The notes beneath the pieces were generated by a model, which saw only the letters and a list, made by a program, of their open reading frames with translations, made no database searches and had not been told where the DNA came from. Shown here piece after piece: positions 42,350 through 49,947 of a stretch of 64,000 nucleotides of DNA. Positions within the stretch are counted from its first letter, which is position 1. Each line of letters starts with the position of its first letter. Origin of the DNA: Pseudomonas zanjanensis (GTDB taxonomy: Bacteria > Pseudomonadota > Gammaproteobacteria > Pseudomonadales > Pseudomonadaceae); assembly GCF_014268745.2 (NCBI RefSeq), contig NZ_JABWRB020000002.1, positions 558,001-622,000 of the forward strand, read 5' to 3'. Position numbers and translations under genes: made by a program.

Positions 42350-42847
42350 TGGAGGCCTTCGCGCGAAAAAGGGTAAAGCCGCGCACCTTAGCCGAGGTGC
42401 CCTTGTGGTGGAAGCATAGCCTTCGTCGTGGCCTCCTGGGCCAGGCGCACTGTTACTGAATCCGAAATGATTCATGTCAATAAAAGCGCTTTCTCTATTT
42501 GTAACTGGACATTATCCTTGCGCCGCCTGCTGAAACGCTTCTTCTGGTGTGCCAGAGCCTCTGCGTACAGCTCACTCCTATCGAATTATCAAAAATGCCC
42601 GATGTTCTGACTTTATAAAGACAGCGCTATCTCAGACTGATTCCTGTGGGAGCGGGCTTGCTCGCGAAGGCCATTTTACATTCAACGCCGAGCTGACTGA
42701 TCCGCCGCTTTCGCGAGCAAGCCCGCTCCCACAAGGGATCGCGGCAACCGAATTTGCCTTTTTTCAACTGAACCATGGCCCCTCAAGATCGTCATCTAAA
42801 GTGACTACTTGCGCGGGACTCCTCAAAACGACACGGAGAATCACACT
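42350..42847 (+). promoter_or_regulatory. Intergenic region upstream of gcd
   Basis: About 500 bp without a credible gene. It contains an AT-rich stretch around 42460-42620, a REPIN at 42645-42732, and the gcd leader with CGGAGAA before the ATG. No confident promoter boxes. Confidence 0.4.
42645..42732. repeat. REPIN, family A
   Basis: Arms GTGGGAGCGGGCTTGCTCGC and complement, 88 bp, about 115 bp upstream of gcd. Confidence 0.9.
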
Positions 42848-45262
42848 ATGAGCACTGAGGGTGCTTTGAGTCGAAGCCGTCTGCTCCCGAGCTTGCTCGG
42901 CGTTCTGCTTCTATTGATGGGCCTGGCCCTGCTGGCCGGAGGAATCAAGCTGAGCACGCTCGGCGGCTCGCTGTATTACCTGCTGGCCGGTATCGGCCTG
43001 GCGCTGACCGGCGTGCTGCTGATCATGGCCCGTCGCGCGGCCTTGGGCTTGTACGCGCTGGTGCTGTTCGCCAGCACCGTGTGGGCACTCTGGGAAGTGG
43101 GCCTGGATTGGTGGCAACTGGTGCCGCGCCTGGCGATGCTGTTTGCCTTGGGCATCGTCATGTTGCTGCCGTGGTTCCGTCGCCCGCTGTTGACCGCCGA
43201 TGCCTCGGCCATGGGCACTCGCGCATTGGGTGCCGCCGTGGTCATCGCCGGTATCGCCGCGCTCGCCAGCCAGTTCACTAACCCGGGTGAGATCAAGGGC
43301 CAACTGGACCGCGACAGCGTGCCGGGCATGGCCAACACCGCACCGGCCATGCCGGACGGCGACTGGAACTCCTACGGGCGCAGTGCCCATGGCGACCGCT
43401 ATTCGCCGCTGGCGCAGATCACCCCAGAGAACGTCAGTAAGTTGAAGGAAGCCTGGTCTTATCGCACCGGCGACCTGCCAGGGCCGAACGACCCGGGTGA
43501 AACCACCGCCGAAAACACCCCGTTGAAGGTCAACGGCATGCTCTACGTGTGCACGCCTCACAGCCAGGTGATTGCCCTGGAGCCTGAGACCGGCAAGGAA
43601 ATCTGGCGTTTCGATCCGAAGCTTTCCACGCAAAAAGCGGAAAACTTCAAGGGTTGGGCCCACATGACCTGCCGTGGCGTGACCTACCACGATGACGCCG
43701 TTTACGCCTCCGCCGAGCAGAGCCCGACCGGCGCCGCCAGCACCACGCCGGCCAGCACCGTGTGCCCACGACGGATCTTCCTGCCGACCGCCGACACCCG
43801 CCTGATCGCCCTCAATGCCGACACCGGCAAGATGTGCGAAGACTTCGGCGACAAGGGCCAGGTCGACCTGACCGCCAATATCGGCGGTTTCACGGCCGGT
43901 GGTTACTACTCCACTTCGCCACCGGCGGTCACCCAAAACCTGGTGGTGATCGGCGGTCACGTCACCGATAACGTTTCCACCGACGAGCCAAGCGGTGTCA
44001 TCCGTGCCTACGACGTGCACACCGGCAAGCTGGTGTGGAACTGGGACAGCGGCAACCCCGACGACACCACGCCGATTGCCGAAGGCAAGACCTACACCCG
44101 CAACTCGCCGAACATGTGGTCCATGTTCAGCGTCGACGAAAAACTCGGCATGCTCTACCTGCCGATGGGCAACCAGACCCCCGACCAGTTCGGTGGATTC
44201 CGCACACCGGAATCGGAAAAATACGCCGCCGGCCTGACCGCCCTGGACATCGCCACCGGCAAGGTGCGCTGGTACTTCCAGTTCACCCACCACGACCTGT
44301 GGGACATGGACGTCGGCGGTCAACCGACCCTGATGGACCTGAAGACCGCCGATGGCGTGAAACCGGCCGTCCTGGCATCGACCAAGCAGGGCAGCATTTA
44401 CGTGCTGGACCGCAGCAACGGCCAGCCGATCGTGCCGATCAAGGAGATCCCGGTGCCGCAAGGCGCGGTGGAAGGCGACTTCACCTCGCCGACCCAGCCG
44501 ATGTCCGACCTGAACTTCGTGCCGCCGGTCCTTCAGGAACGCGACATGTGGGGCGTGACCCCGTTCGACCAGATGCTGTGCCGGATCGACTTCAAGTCCT
44601 TGCGTTACGACGGCATGTTCACGCCGCCGTCGCTGCAAGGCTCGATCGTCTATCCGGGTAACTTCGGCGTGTTCGACTGGGGCGGCATTTCGGTCGACCC
44701 GGTGCGCCAGATCGCGTTCGTCAACCCGAGCTACATGGCGTTCAAGTCGAAACTGGTGCCGGCGGCGGAAGTGGCCGGTGGCCCGGGTCGCAAGAGCGAA
44801 ACCGAAGGCGTGCAGCCGAACAAGGGCGCGCCCTATGGCGTGATCCTCGAAGCGCTGCTCTCGCCCATGGGCCTGCCGTGCCAGGCGCCCGCGTGGGGTT
44901 ATGTCGCGGCCGTGGACCTGACCAACAACAAGACCCTGTGGAAGCACAAGAACGGCACCGTGCGCGACAGCTCGCCGGTTCCGATCCCGCTGAGCATGGG
45001 CGTCCCGAGCCTGGGTGGCACGTTCACCACCGCCAGCGGCCTGGCGTTCCTCAGCGGCACGCTGGACCAGTACCTGCGTGCCTACGACGTGAAGAACGGC
45101 AAGCAGCTGTGGGAAGGCCGCCTGCCCGCCGGCGCCCAGACCACGCCGATGACCTACACCGGCAAGGACGGCAAGCAATACGTGCTGGTCGTCGCGGGTG
45201 GTCATGGTTCCCTGGGCACCAAGCAGGGTGATTATGTGATTGCCTACAAGCTGCCGGATTAA
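42848..45262 (+). CDS. gcd: Membrane-bound PQQ-dependent glucose dehydrogenase
   Basis: An 804-residue inner-membrane quinoprotein that oxidises glucose to gluconate in the periplasm and feeds ubiquinone. The first ~150 residues hold five membrane helices (LLPSLLGVLLLLMGLALLAG and following). The rest is an eight-bladed propeller with PQQ signature patterns: DWNSYGRSAHGDRYSPLAQI, LVWNWDSGNPDD, FTHHDLWDMDVGGQPTL, and the C-terminal KQYVLVVAGGHGSLGTKQGD. Known in fluorescent pseudomonads as the first step of direct glucose oxidation and of gluconic-acid mineral solubilisation. Strong terminator follows. Confidence 0.96.
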   Translation: MSTEGALSRSRLLPSLLGVLLLLMGLALLAGGIKLSTLGGSLYYLLAGIGLALTGVLLIMARRAALGLYALVLFASTVWALWEVGLDWWQLVPRLAMLFALGIVMLLPWFRRPLLTADASAMGTRALGAAVVIAGIAALASQFTNPGEIKGQLDRDSVPGMANTAPAMPDGDWNSYGRSAHGDRYSPLAQITPENVSKLKEAWSYRTGDLPGPNDPGETTAENTPLKVNGMLYVCTPHSQVIALEPETGKEIWRFDPKLSTQKAENFKGWAHMTCRGVTYHDDAVYASAEQSPTGAASTTPASTVCPRRIFLPTADTRLIALNADTGKMCEDFGDKGQVDLTANIGGFTAGGYYSTSPPAVTQNLVVIGGHVTDNVSTDEPSGVIRAYDVHTGKLVWNWDSGNPDDTTPIAEGKTYTRNSPNMWSMFSVDEKLGMLYLPMGNQTPDQFGGFRTPESEKYAAGLTALDIATGKVRWYFQFTHHDLWDMDVGGQPTLMDLKTADGVKPAVLASTKQGSIYVLDRSNGQPIVPIKEIPVPQGAVEGDFTSPTQPMSDLNFVPPVLQERDMWGVTPFDQMLCRIDFKSLRYDGMFTPPSLQGSIVYPGNFGVFDWGGISVDPVRQIAFVNPSYMAFKSKLVPAAEVAGGPGRKSETEGVQPNKGAPYGVILEALLSPMGLPCQAPAWGYVAAVDLTNNKTLWKHKNGTVRDSSPVPIPLSMGVPSLGGTFTTASGLAFLSGTLDQYLRAYDVKNGKQLWEGRLPAGAQTTPMTYTGKDGKQYVLVVAGGHGSLGTKQGDYVIAYKLPD

Positions 45263-45280
45263 GCCCAACCGGCGCCCATG

Positions 45281-45317
45281 AAAAAGGCGACACCCTTGCG
45301 GGTGTCGCCTTTTTTTA
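45281..45317 (+). terminator. Rho-independent terminator of gcd
   Basis: Stem GGCGACACCC (45286-45295), loop TTGC, stem GGGTGTCGCC (45300-45309), flanked by A and T runs. Confidence 0.94.
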
Positions 45318-45396
45318 GCAGCGCGGAGTCTCTGCGAACGCAGGCCTCCGAGCTTCCGAACTTTTGAGCTTCTGAACTTTTTAGCTTTTTAGCTTT

Positions 45397-45507
45397 TGTG
45401 GCGAGGGAGCTTGCTCCCGCTGGGCTGCGAAGCGGCCCCCTGCTTTGCCAGCCATCACACTGCAGGGGATGCTGACGCATCCAGCGGGAGCAAGCTCCCT
45501 CGCCACA
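45397..45507. repeat. REPIN, family B
   Basis: Arms TGTGGCGAGGGAGCTTGCTC and complement, 111 bp. Just upstream (45347-45395) are short degenerate direct repeats of the type GAGCTTCYGAACTTTT and TTTAGCTTTT. Confidence 0.9.
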
Positions 45508-45508
45508 G

Positions 45509-45562
45509 GGGATCGTGCTCAGCCTTGGGATCGTGCTCAGCCTTGGGGTTGTGCTCAGCCTG
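45509..45562 (+). repeat. 18-bp tandem repeat, three copies
   Basis: Units GGGATCGTGCTCAGCCTT (45509-45526 and 45527-45544, identical) and GGGGTTGTGCTCAGCCTG (45545-45562), lying directly before the purT stop on the opposite strand. Confidence 0.9.
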
Positions 45563-45564
45563 TT

Positions 45565-46746
45565 TTACAGCTCGATCTTGACCGCCTGGGAAGCCCGGGT
45601 CGCCTTGGCGCGGGCGGCTTCGATGGATTCATCGCGGGCCAGGGCGACGCCCAGGCGGCGCTGGCCGTTGACTTCCGGCTTGCCGAACAAGCGCAGGGCG
45701 GTGTCCGGTTCGCTCAGGGCCACGCCGAGGTTGGCAAACGCGGTCTGGGTCGACTGGCCTTCCACCAGGATCACCGCCGAGGCCGAAGGGCCGAACTGGC
45801 GGATCAACGGAATCGGCAAGCCGAGGATCGCGCGGGCGTGCAGGGCGAACTGCGACAGGTCCTGGGAGATCAGCGTCACCAGGCCGGTATCGTGCGGGCG
45901 CGGCGAGACTTCGCTGAACCACACCTGGTCACCCTTGATGAACAGCTCGACGCCAAACAGGCCGCGACCACCCAGGGCTTCGGTCACTGCCTTGGCGACG
46001 CGCTCGGATTCGGCCAGGGCCACCGGGCTCATGGCCTGGGGCTGCCAGGATTCCTGATAGTCGCCTTTTTCCTGACGGTGGCCGACCGGTGCGCAGAACG
46101 TGGTACCGCCGACGTGACGCACGGTGAGCAAGGTGATTTCGTAGTCGAAATCGATGAAACCTTCGATGATCACCCGGCCCTTGCCAGCACGGCCGCCTTC
46201 CTGGGCGTAGTCCCAGGCTTTTTGCACGTCATCGGTACTGCGCAGCAGGCTCTGGCCCTTGCCCGAGGAACTCATCACCGGCTTGACCACGCACGGGAAA
46301 CCCAGGGTCTCGACGGCCTTGCGGTAGTCCTCCACGGTGTCGGCGAAAAAATACGGCGATGTGGGCAGGCCCAGCTCTTCGGCGGCCAGGCGACGGATGC
46401 CTTCACGGTTCATGGTCAACTGCGCGGCGCGAGCCGTTGGGATCACGGTGAAACCTTCGGCTTCCAGCTCCACCAGGGTGGCGGTGGCGATGGCTTCGAT
46501 TTCCGGCACGATGAAATGCGGTTTCTCGGCCTCGATCACCGCACGCAGGGCCGCGCCGTCGAGCATGTTGATCACATGGCTGCGGTGGGCCACTTGCATG
46601 GCCGGCGCGTTGGCGTAGCGATCCACGGCAATCACTTCAACGCCCAGGCGCTGCAGTTCGATTACCACTTCCTTGCCCAGCTCGCCGCTGCCACACAACA
46701 AAACGCGGGTCGCGGTGGGCGACAATGGGGTTCCGATACGGGTCAT
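45565..46746 (-). CDS. purT: Formate-dependent phosphoribosylglycinamide formyltransferase 2
   Basis: A 393-residue ATP-grasp enzyme that makes FGAR from GAR, formate and ATP in purine synthesis, so it can replace PurN. It begins MTRIGTPLSPTATRVLLCGS, with GELGKEVVIELQRLGVEVIA (N-terminal Rossmann-like part), VVKPVMSSSGKGQSLLRS (ATP site) and WFSEVSPRPHDTGLVTLIS (metal/substrate site). The ATG at 46746 gives the family N-terminus; a longer upstream frame lacks it. A GAGG ribosome site precedes it. Confidence 0.96.
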   Translation of the reverse strand: MTRIGTPLSPTATRVLLCGSGELGKEVVIELQRLGVEVIAVDRYANAPAMQVAHRSHVINMLDGAALRAVIEAEKPHFIVPEIEAIATATLVELEAEGFTVIPTARAAQLTMNREGIRRLAAEELGLPTSPYFFADTVEDYRKAVETLGFPCVVKPVMSSSGKGQSLLRSTDDVQKAWDYAQEGGRAGKGRVIIEGFIDFDYEITLLTVRHVGGTTFCAPVGHRQEKGDYQESWQPQAMSPVALAESERVAKAVTEALGGRGLFGVELFIKGDQVWFSEVSPRPHDTGLVTLISQDLSQFALHARAILGLPIPLIRQFGPSASAVILVEGQSTQTAFANLGVALSEPDTALRLFGKPEVNGQRRLGVALARDESIEAARAKATRASQAVKIEL

Positions 46747-46836
46747 CTGAAGGTCCTCAAACAGGAGCGGATCATCGGGGCGCGCGCCGGGCGAGCTTCC
46801 CGTGGGGAGAAAGCGCGGCATTTTACATGAACCGCG

Positions 46837-47304
46837 TCAGCCGGCGACGGCCTGTTTGCGCAGACGCCAGGCCATGATCAGCCAGACGGCGGTGACCCCG
46901 GCGAATTTCGAGAGCAGGGCGGTGATCACCACGGCGGGCGTCAGGGCATCGATCAGGCCGAAGAAAATGAATGTATCCAGGGGAATGCTCAGGGCTGAAC
47001 TGATCCACAACCGGTCATGGAGCGGGCGCTTGGTGATCGTGAACACCAGCCAGTCGATGCATTCGGACACCGCGAACGCCGTGGCGCTGGCCAGGGCGAT
47101 GGTCGGATCCGAGGTGACATAGGACAACACCAGCGCCGCCAGCATCGCCACGATGGCGCCATGGCCGAAACGGGTCTGCACCATGTCCCGCAGGATAAAC
47201 ACCAGCCCGCCCCAGGCCGACCAGATGATGTCCAGGTGCGGCGCGGCGGAAAACGCGAAGTTGATCAGCACGACGCTGCTGATGTAGGCGAGCAGGAAAA
47301 GCAT
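46837..47304 (-). CDS. VUT-family (queuosine/preQ-type) membrane transporter
   Basis: A 155-residue membrane protein with about five helices and the COG1738-type pattern: ATAFAVSECIDWLVFTITKR and ISSALSIPLDTFIFFGLIDA. The family is linked to uptake of queuosine precursors or other small vitamins. It is shorter than the ~220-residue YhhQ proteins, lacking the first helices. Start ATG 47304. The substrate is not known. Confidence 0.75.
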   Translation of the reverse strand: MLFLLAYISSVVLINFAFSAAPHLDIIWSAWGGLVFILRDMVQTRFGHGAIVAMLAALVLSYVTSDPTIALASATAFAVSECIDWLVFTITKRPLHDRLWISSALSIPLDTFIFFGLIDALTPAVVITALLSKFAGVTAVWLIMAWRLRKQAVAG

Positions 47305-47365
47305 GGGGCGGGGTACCTGGTGGGGATGGAATGTCGGTGAAACCCTCAAGGGCAACGAAGCCCCT

Positions 47366-47501
47366 TGTGGCGAGGGAGCTTGCTCCCGCTGGGCTGCGAA
47401 GCAGACCCAAAACCTGACAACTCGGTGGATCAGATAGATCGAGGTGACTGTTTTTTGGGGGGCTGCTGCGCAGCCCAGCGGGAGCAAGCTCCCTCGCCAC
47501 A
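47366..47501. repeat. REPIN, family B
   Basis: Arms TGTGGCGAGGGAGCTTGCTC and complement, 136 bp, with inner GGGCTGCGAAGCAG and GGCTGCTGCGCAGCCC parts, between the VUT gene and the siderophore-interacting gene. Confidence 0.92.
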
Positions 47502-47551
47502 AAGGCTGTGCTCAGTCAGTGAGTGAAGGGTACTTCAGCACCGCCCGTCCC

Positions 47552-48337
47552 TCAATCTTCGTCACTACCATCCAGTTTCCAATACCCCACCGCCTTCACA
47601 AAATCCTGGTCCAACCCTTTCTCCTCCAGCAACACCTTGCGAATCTGCCGCGACACCTTGCTCTCGGTCGCGACCCAGACGTACAGCTTGCCGCCGGGCA
47701 TGTCCAGCTGTTGCACGGTGCGCAGCAGGTTGTCCTGGCGCCCCTCGCGCAGCACCCAGATCACGTGCACCTGCGCCGGGCTTTGGAGCACTTGCTGCTC
47801 GGCGCCGTTTTCCACCTCCACCACCACCAGCGCACGCCGGTTGGGCGCCAGCCCTTCGAGGCGGCGGGCGATGGCGGGCAGGGCGGTTTCGTCGCCGATC
47901 AGCAGGTAGCTGTCGAAGATGTCCGGCACGATCATCGAGCCCCGGGGCCCGGCGATGTTGAGGTATTGCCCGGGCGCCGCCTGGGCCGCCCAGGTCGAGG
48001 CCGGGCCGTCGCCGTGGAGCACGAAATCGATGTCCATCTCCAGGGTGTCCAGGTCATAGCGGCGCGGGGTGTAGTCGCGCATCGGGGGCATCGCGCCCTG
48101 GGTCTTACCAGCGCTGGGGCTGAAGTTTTCCAGGGCGGCGTGTTCCTCGGCGTTCTGCGGGAACAGCAATTTCACATGATCGTCCGTACCCAGGCTGGCG
48201 AACCCGGCCAGTTCCGGCCCGCCGACGGTGATGCGGCGCATGCGTGGGGTCAGGTCTTCCACCCGCAACACTTGCAGGCGACGGCGTTTGATCTCGTGGC
48301 TGACACGGTGAATGGTGTTTGGATCGACTTCGGTCAT
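47552..48337 (-). CDS. Siderophore-interacting FAD/NAD(P)H ferric reductase (YqjH/ViuB-like)
   Basis: A 261-residue SIP-family flavoprotein: N-terminal FAD-binding barrel with LTPRMRRITVGGPELAGF, RDYTPRRYDLDTLEMDIDFV (FAD motif RxYTxR) and GPASTWAAQAAPGQYLNIAG; C-terminal NAD(P)-binding part with LLIGDETALPAIARRLEGL. Such enzymes reduce ferric siderophores to free iron. Its start overlaps the stop of the PadR-type gene (ATGA), the same pair as yqjH and yqjI of E. coli, where YqjI is a nickel-responsive repressor of yqjH. Confidence 0.92.
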   Translation of the reverse strand: MTEVDPNTIHRVSHEIKRRRLQVLRVEDLTPRMRRITVGGPELAGFASLGTDDHVKLLFPQNAEEHAALENFSPSAGKTQGAMPPMRDYTPRRYDLDTLEMDIDFVLHGDGPASTWAAQAAPGQYLNIAGPRGSMIVPDIFDSYLLIGDETALPAIARRLEGLAPNRRALVVVEVENGAEQQVLQSPAQVHVIWVLREGRQDNLLRTVQQLDMPGGKLYVWVATESKVSRQIRKVLLEEKGLDQDFVKAVGYWKLDGSDED

Positions 48338-48912
48338 TGGCTTGACTCCGAGACAGGTGGACGGTCGGGGCCGTCGACGATGGCTTTGGCGGTGGCGTCG
48401 AGCAGGTCGCGCACCCGCCGGATTTCTTCCGGGCTCCAGCGGCCATGATGCTTTTGCAGGGCATGGCGCAGGTTATACACCGCTTCATGGATTTCCGCTG
48501 GACGGTCATGGCCGCGCAACGTGCGTTTGCTGATTTCGATGCGCGCACGCACCTCATTCAGCGCTTCGGCCTGGTCCTCTAGGGATAGACGTCCGGCATC
48601 GGTCACGCTGTAGCATTTTTTTCCATCGTCGACGCCGCAGATGATCATGGCGTTCATTTCCAGGAAGGTCAGGGTCGGGTAGATCACGCCGGGGCTGGGG
48701 CTATAGGCGCCGTCGAACATGTGCTCGATCCGGCGGATCAGGTCGTAGCCGTGGCACGGCTGTTCGGCGATCAGCGCCAGCAATAACACCTTCAAATCAC
48801 CGGCGGCGAAGACCCGGGGAGCCCGACTGCCACGCGAGCCTGTCGGGCGTCGTTCGAAACCGTCGTGTTCGCGTTTGGAGGACGCGTCGGAATGAGAATA
48901 AAGGGCGTTCAT
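48334..48912 (-). CDS. PadR-family regulator (YqjI-like)
   Basis: A 192-residue regulator: a ~30-residue charged N-terminal extension with several His (MNALYSHSDASSKREHDGFE), then the PadR winged helix (LKVLLLALIAEQPCHGYDLI, YSPSPGVIYPTLTFLEMNAM, GKKCYSVTDAGRLSL), then a C-terminal helical dimerisation part. E. coli YqjI has a longer His-rich extension that binds nickel or iron. Co-transcribed with its probable target gene. AT-rich palindromes in its upstream region look like its own operators. Confidence 0.9.
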   Translation of the reverse strand: MNALYSHSDASSKREHDGFERRPTGSRGSRAPRVFAAGDLKVLLLALIAEQPCHGYDLIRRIEHMFDGAYSPSPGVIYPTLTFLEMNAMIICGVDDGKKCYSVTDAGRLSLEDQAEALNEVRARIEISKRTLRGHDRPAEIHEAVYNLRHALQKHHGRWSPEEIRRVRDLLDATAKAIVDGPDRPPVSESSQ

Positions 48913-48945
48913 ATGCTGTCTCCGTTCTGCATATAGATAGCACTC

Positions 48946-48973
48946 AGATATATCTTTAATAAAAGATATATTT
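48946..48973. promoter_or_regulatory. Putative PadR operator, copy 1 (double)
   Basis: AGATATATCT palindrome (48946-48955) followed by a related AAGATATATT (from 48963). This lies 34-61 bp upstream of the PadR-type start, so it probably overlaps the promoter or the leader. Confidence 0.65.
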
Positions 48974-48999
48974 TTTGGCTTAATGTTATTTCGCAAACT

Positions 49000-49011
49000 A
49001 AGATATATCTT
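49000..49011. promoter_or_regulatory. Putative PadR operator, copy 2
   Basis: Perfect 12-bp palindrome AAGATATATCTT, matching the core of copy 1 and 54 bp from it. Three related AT palindromes in one gap support autoregulation of this operon. Confidence 0.65.
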
Positions 49012-49338
49012 GTCTTTGCGGCGGATTACTGGCGTTCAGGGACTGACCTTACATGAATGCTCAATGTATGCGGGGTGCGGCGGCATACATTTGTAATGAT
49101 AAAAGTGGCGTAGGCTTAAAATGTGGGCTGTTTCTGACAGCCAAACTTCTGTTTTAACAAAAGTTGCGTATTTTTCGCTCTTCCGCATGTTGGATGGACT
49201 ACAAGCCTATAGGAAGTTGCCTGCTTTTTTTTTGTTAAAGAGCGTCGATCATGCTCGGCGTTGGAGGGACAGGCCCAGTTGCCCTTGGTCTGCGATTTCA
49301 ATCTTTTCTCTTTATTGCCAAGAACAGGTGTTAACAAC
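49012..49338 (+). promoter_or_regulatory. Upstream region of the CS1-type pilus operon
   Basis: About 330 bp, AT-richer than its surroundings and with no convincing gene (short frames overlap the pilin start). It should contain the pilus promoter, but no clear boxes were found. A T9 tract lies at 49225-49233, about 105 bp before the first pilin ATG. Confidence 0.4.
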
Positions 49339-49824
49339 ATGCTCAAACAACTCGTATCCAGTACTGCCCTGGTTGCCGCCACCCTGGGTTCTTCGCTGGC
49401 ATTTGCTGCCGATGATGCTCGCTCGTCGATCCACATCACCGCGAACATCCCGACCCAGCAGTTCCATGTGCAGCCGCGCAACCCGGACTTCGGTAAAGAC
49501 GAAACCATGAGCTACAACACGGTCAACGGCTCCTTGACTTCGTTGCGCCAGACCTTCGACGTGAAGAACACCGAAGGTTCGGTACACGCCTACATCGAAG
49601 GTGGCCCGGCTGCGCTGTACAACGGTAGCGATTCCATCGCCCTGACCACCGCCTTCAACGGCGTCACCCTGACGGCCATGCCTCAGGAAGTGGTGGACGA
49701 TGCCACCTCCACGCCAGGTACCCAGGCTGACATGACCATCGTCGCGGCCACGCCTACGCCTTCCCAGAACGGCCTGTACACCGCCGACATGACCGTCGTC
49801 TTCGACGCCGTGCCACGTCCGTAA
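49339..49824 (+). CDS. CS1-type fimbrial major pilin (CblA-like), copy 1
   Basis: A 161-residue secreted pilin: signal peptide MLKQLVSSTALVAATLGSSL with AFA cleavage, then the alpha-fimbrial pattern SSIHITANIPTQQFHVQPRN, DPDFGKDETMSY (as NPDFGKDE), TFDVKNTEGSVHAYIEG and the C-terminal beta-strand YTADMTVVFDAVPRP. No cysteines, as is usual in CS1/cable pilins. First gene of the pilus operon; a stable stem-loop follows it, which would favour pilin over downstream products. Strong similarity to the last gene (56656-57162). Confidence 0.92.
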   Translation: MLKQLVSSTALVAATLGSSLAFAADDARSSIHITANIPTQQFHVQPRNPDFGKDETMSYNTVNGSLTSLRQTFDVKNTEGSVHAYIEGGPAALYNGSDSIALTTAFNGVTLTAMPQEVVDDATSTPGTQADMTIVAATPTPSQNGLYTADMTVVFDAVPRP

Positions 49825-49868
49825 CACCCGTCGCTGCCCGGTGAGTCTCACCTCGCCCGCGGGCAGCC

Positions 49869-49904
49869 ACAGGCCGGTCGGTCCTCCCCAGCCGGTCGGC
49901 CTGT
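49869..49904 (+). promoter_or_regulatory. Intercistronic stem-loop after the major pilin gene
   Basis: A ~14-bp stem starting ACAGGCCGGTCGG (49869-49881) and returning as CCGGTCGGCCTGT (49892-49904), loop CCTCCCCA. No T run follows, so it is a mRNA-stabilising or processing hairpin rather than a terminator. A second hairpin GCTGCCC/GGGCAGC precedes it. Confidence 0.7.
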
Positions 49905-49947
49905 ACCTGACATGCCCTGATAGCTCGCACACAATGAGAATCCGTTG

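Noticed and set aside
42428..42610. 60-codon frame upstream of gcd
   Set aside because: No ribosome site, no family similarity, AT-rich noncoding composition.
42911..45268. 785-codon open frame opposite gcd
   Set aside because: Antisense of a conserved enzyme with Arg/His/Gly-rich low-complexity product; no domain.
49225..49233. T9 tract upstream of the pilus operon as a phase-variation switch
   Set aside because: Nine T in an AT-rich stretch is plausible by chance, and no -10/-35 pair could be placed around it, so promoter-spacing control is unsupported.
49121..49510. 129-codon frame overlapping the pilin start
   Set aside because: Runs into the first pilin gene in another frame; product has no sense and lacks a ribosome site.
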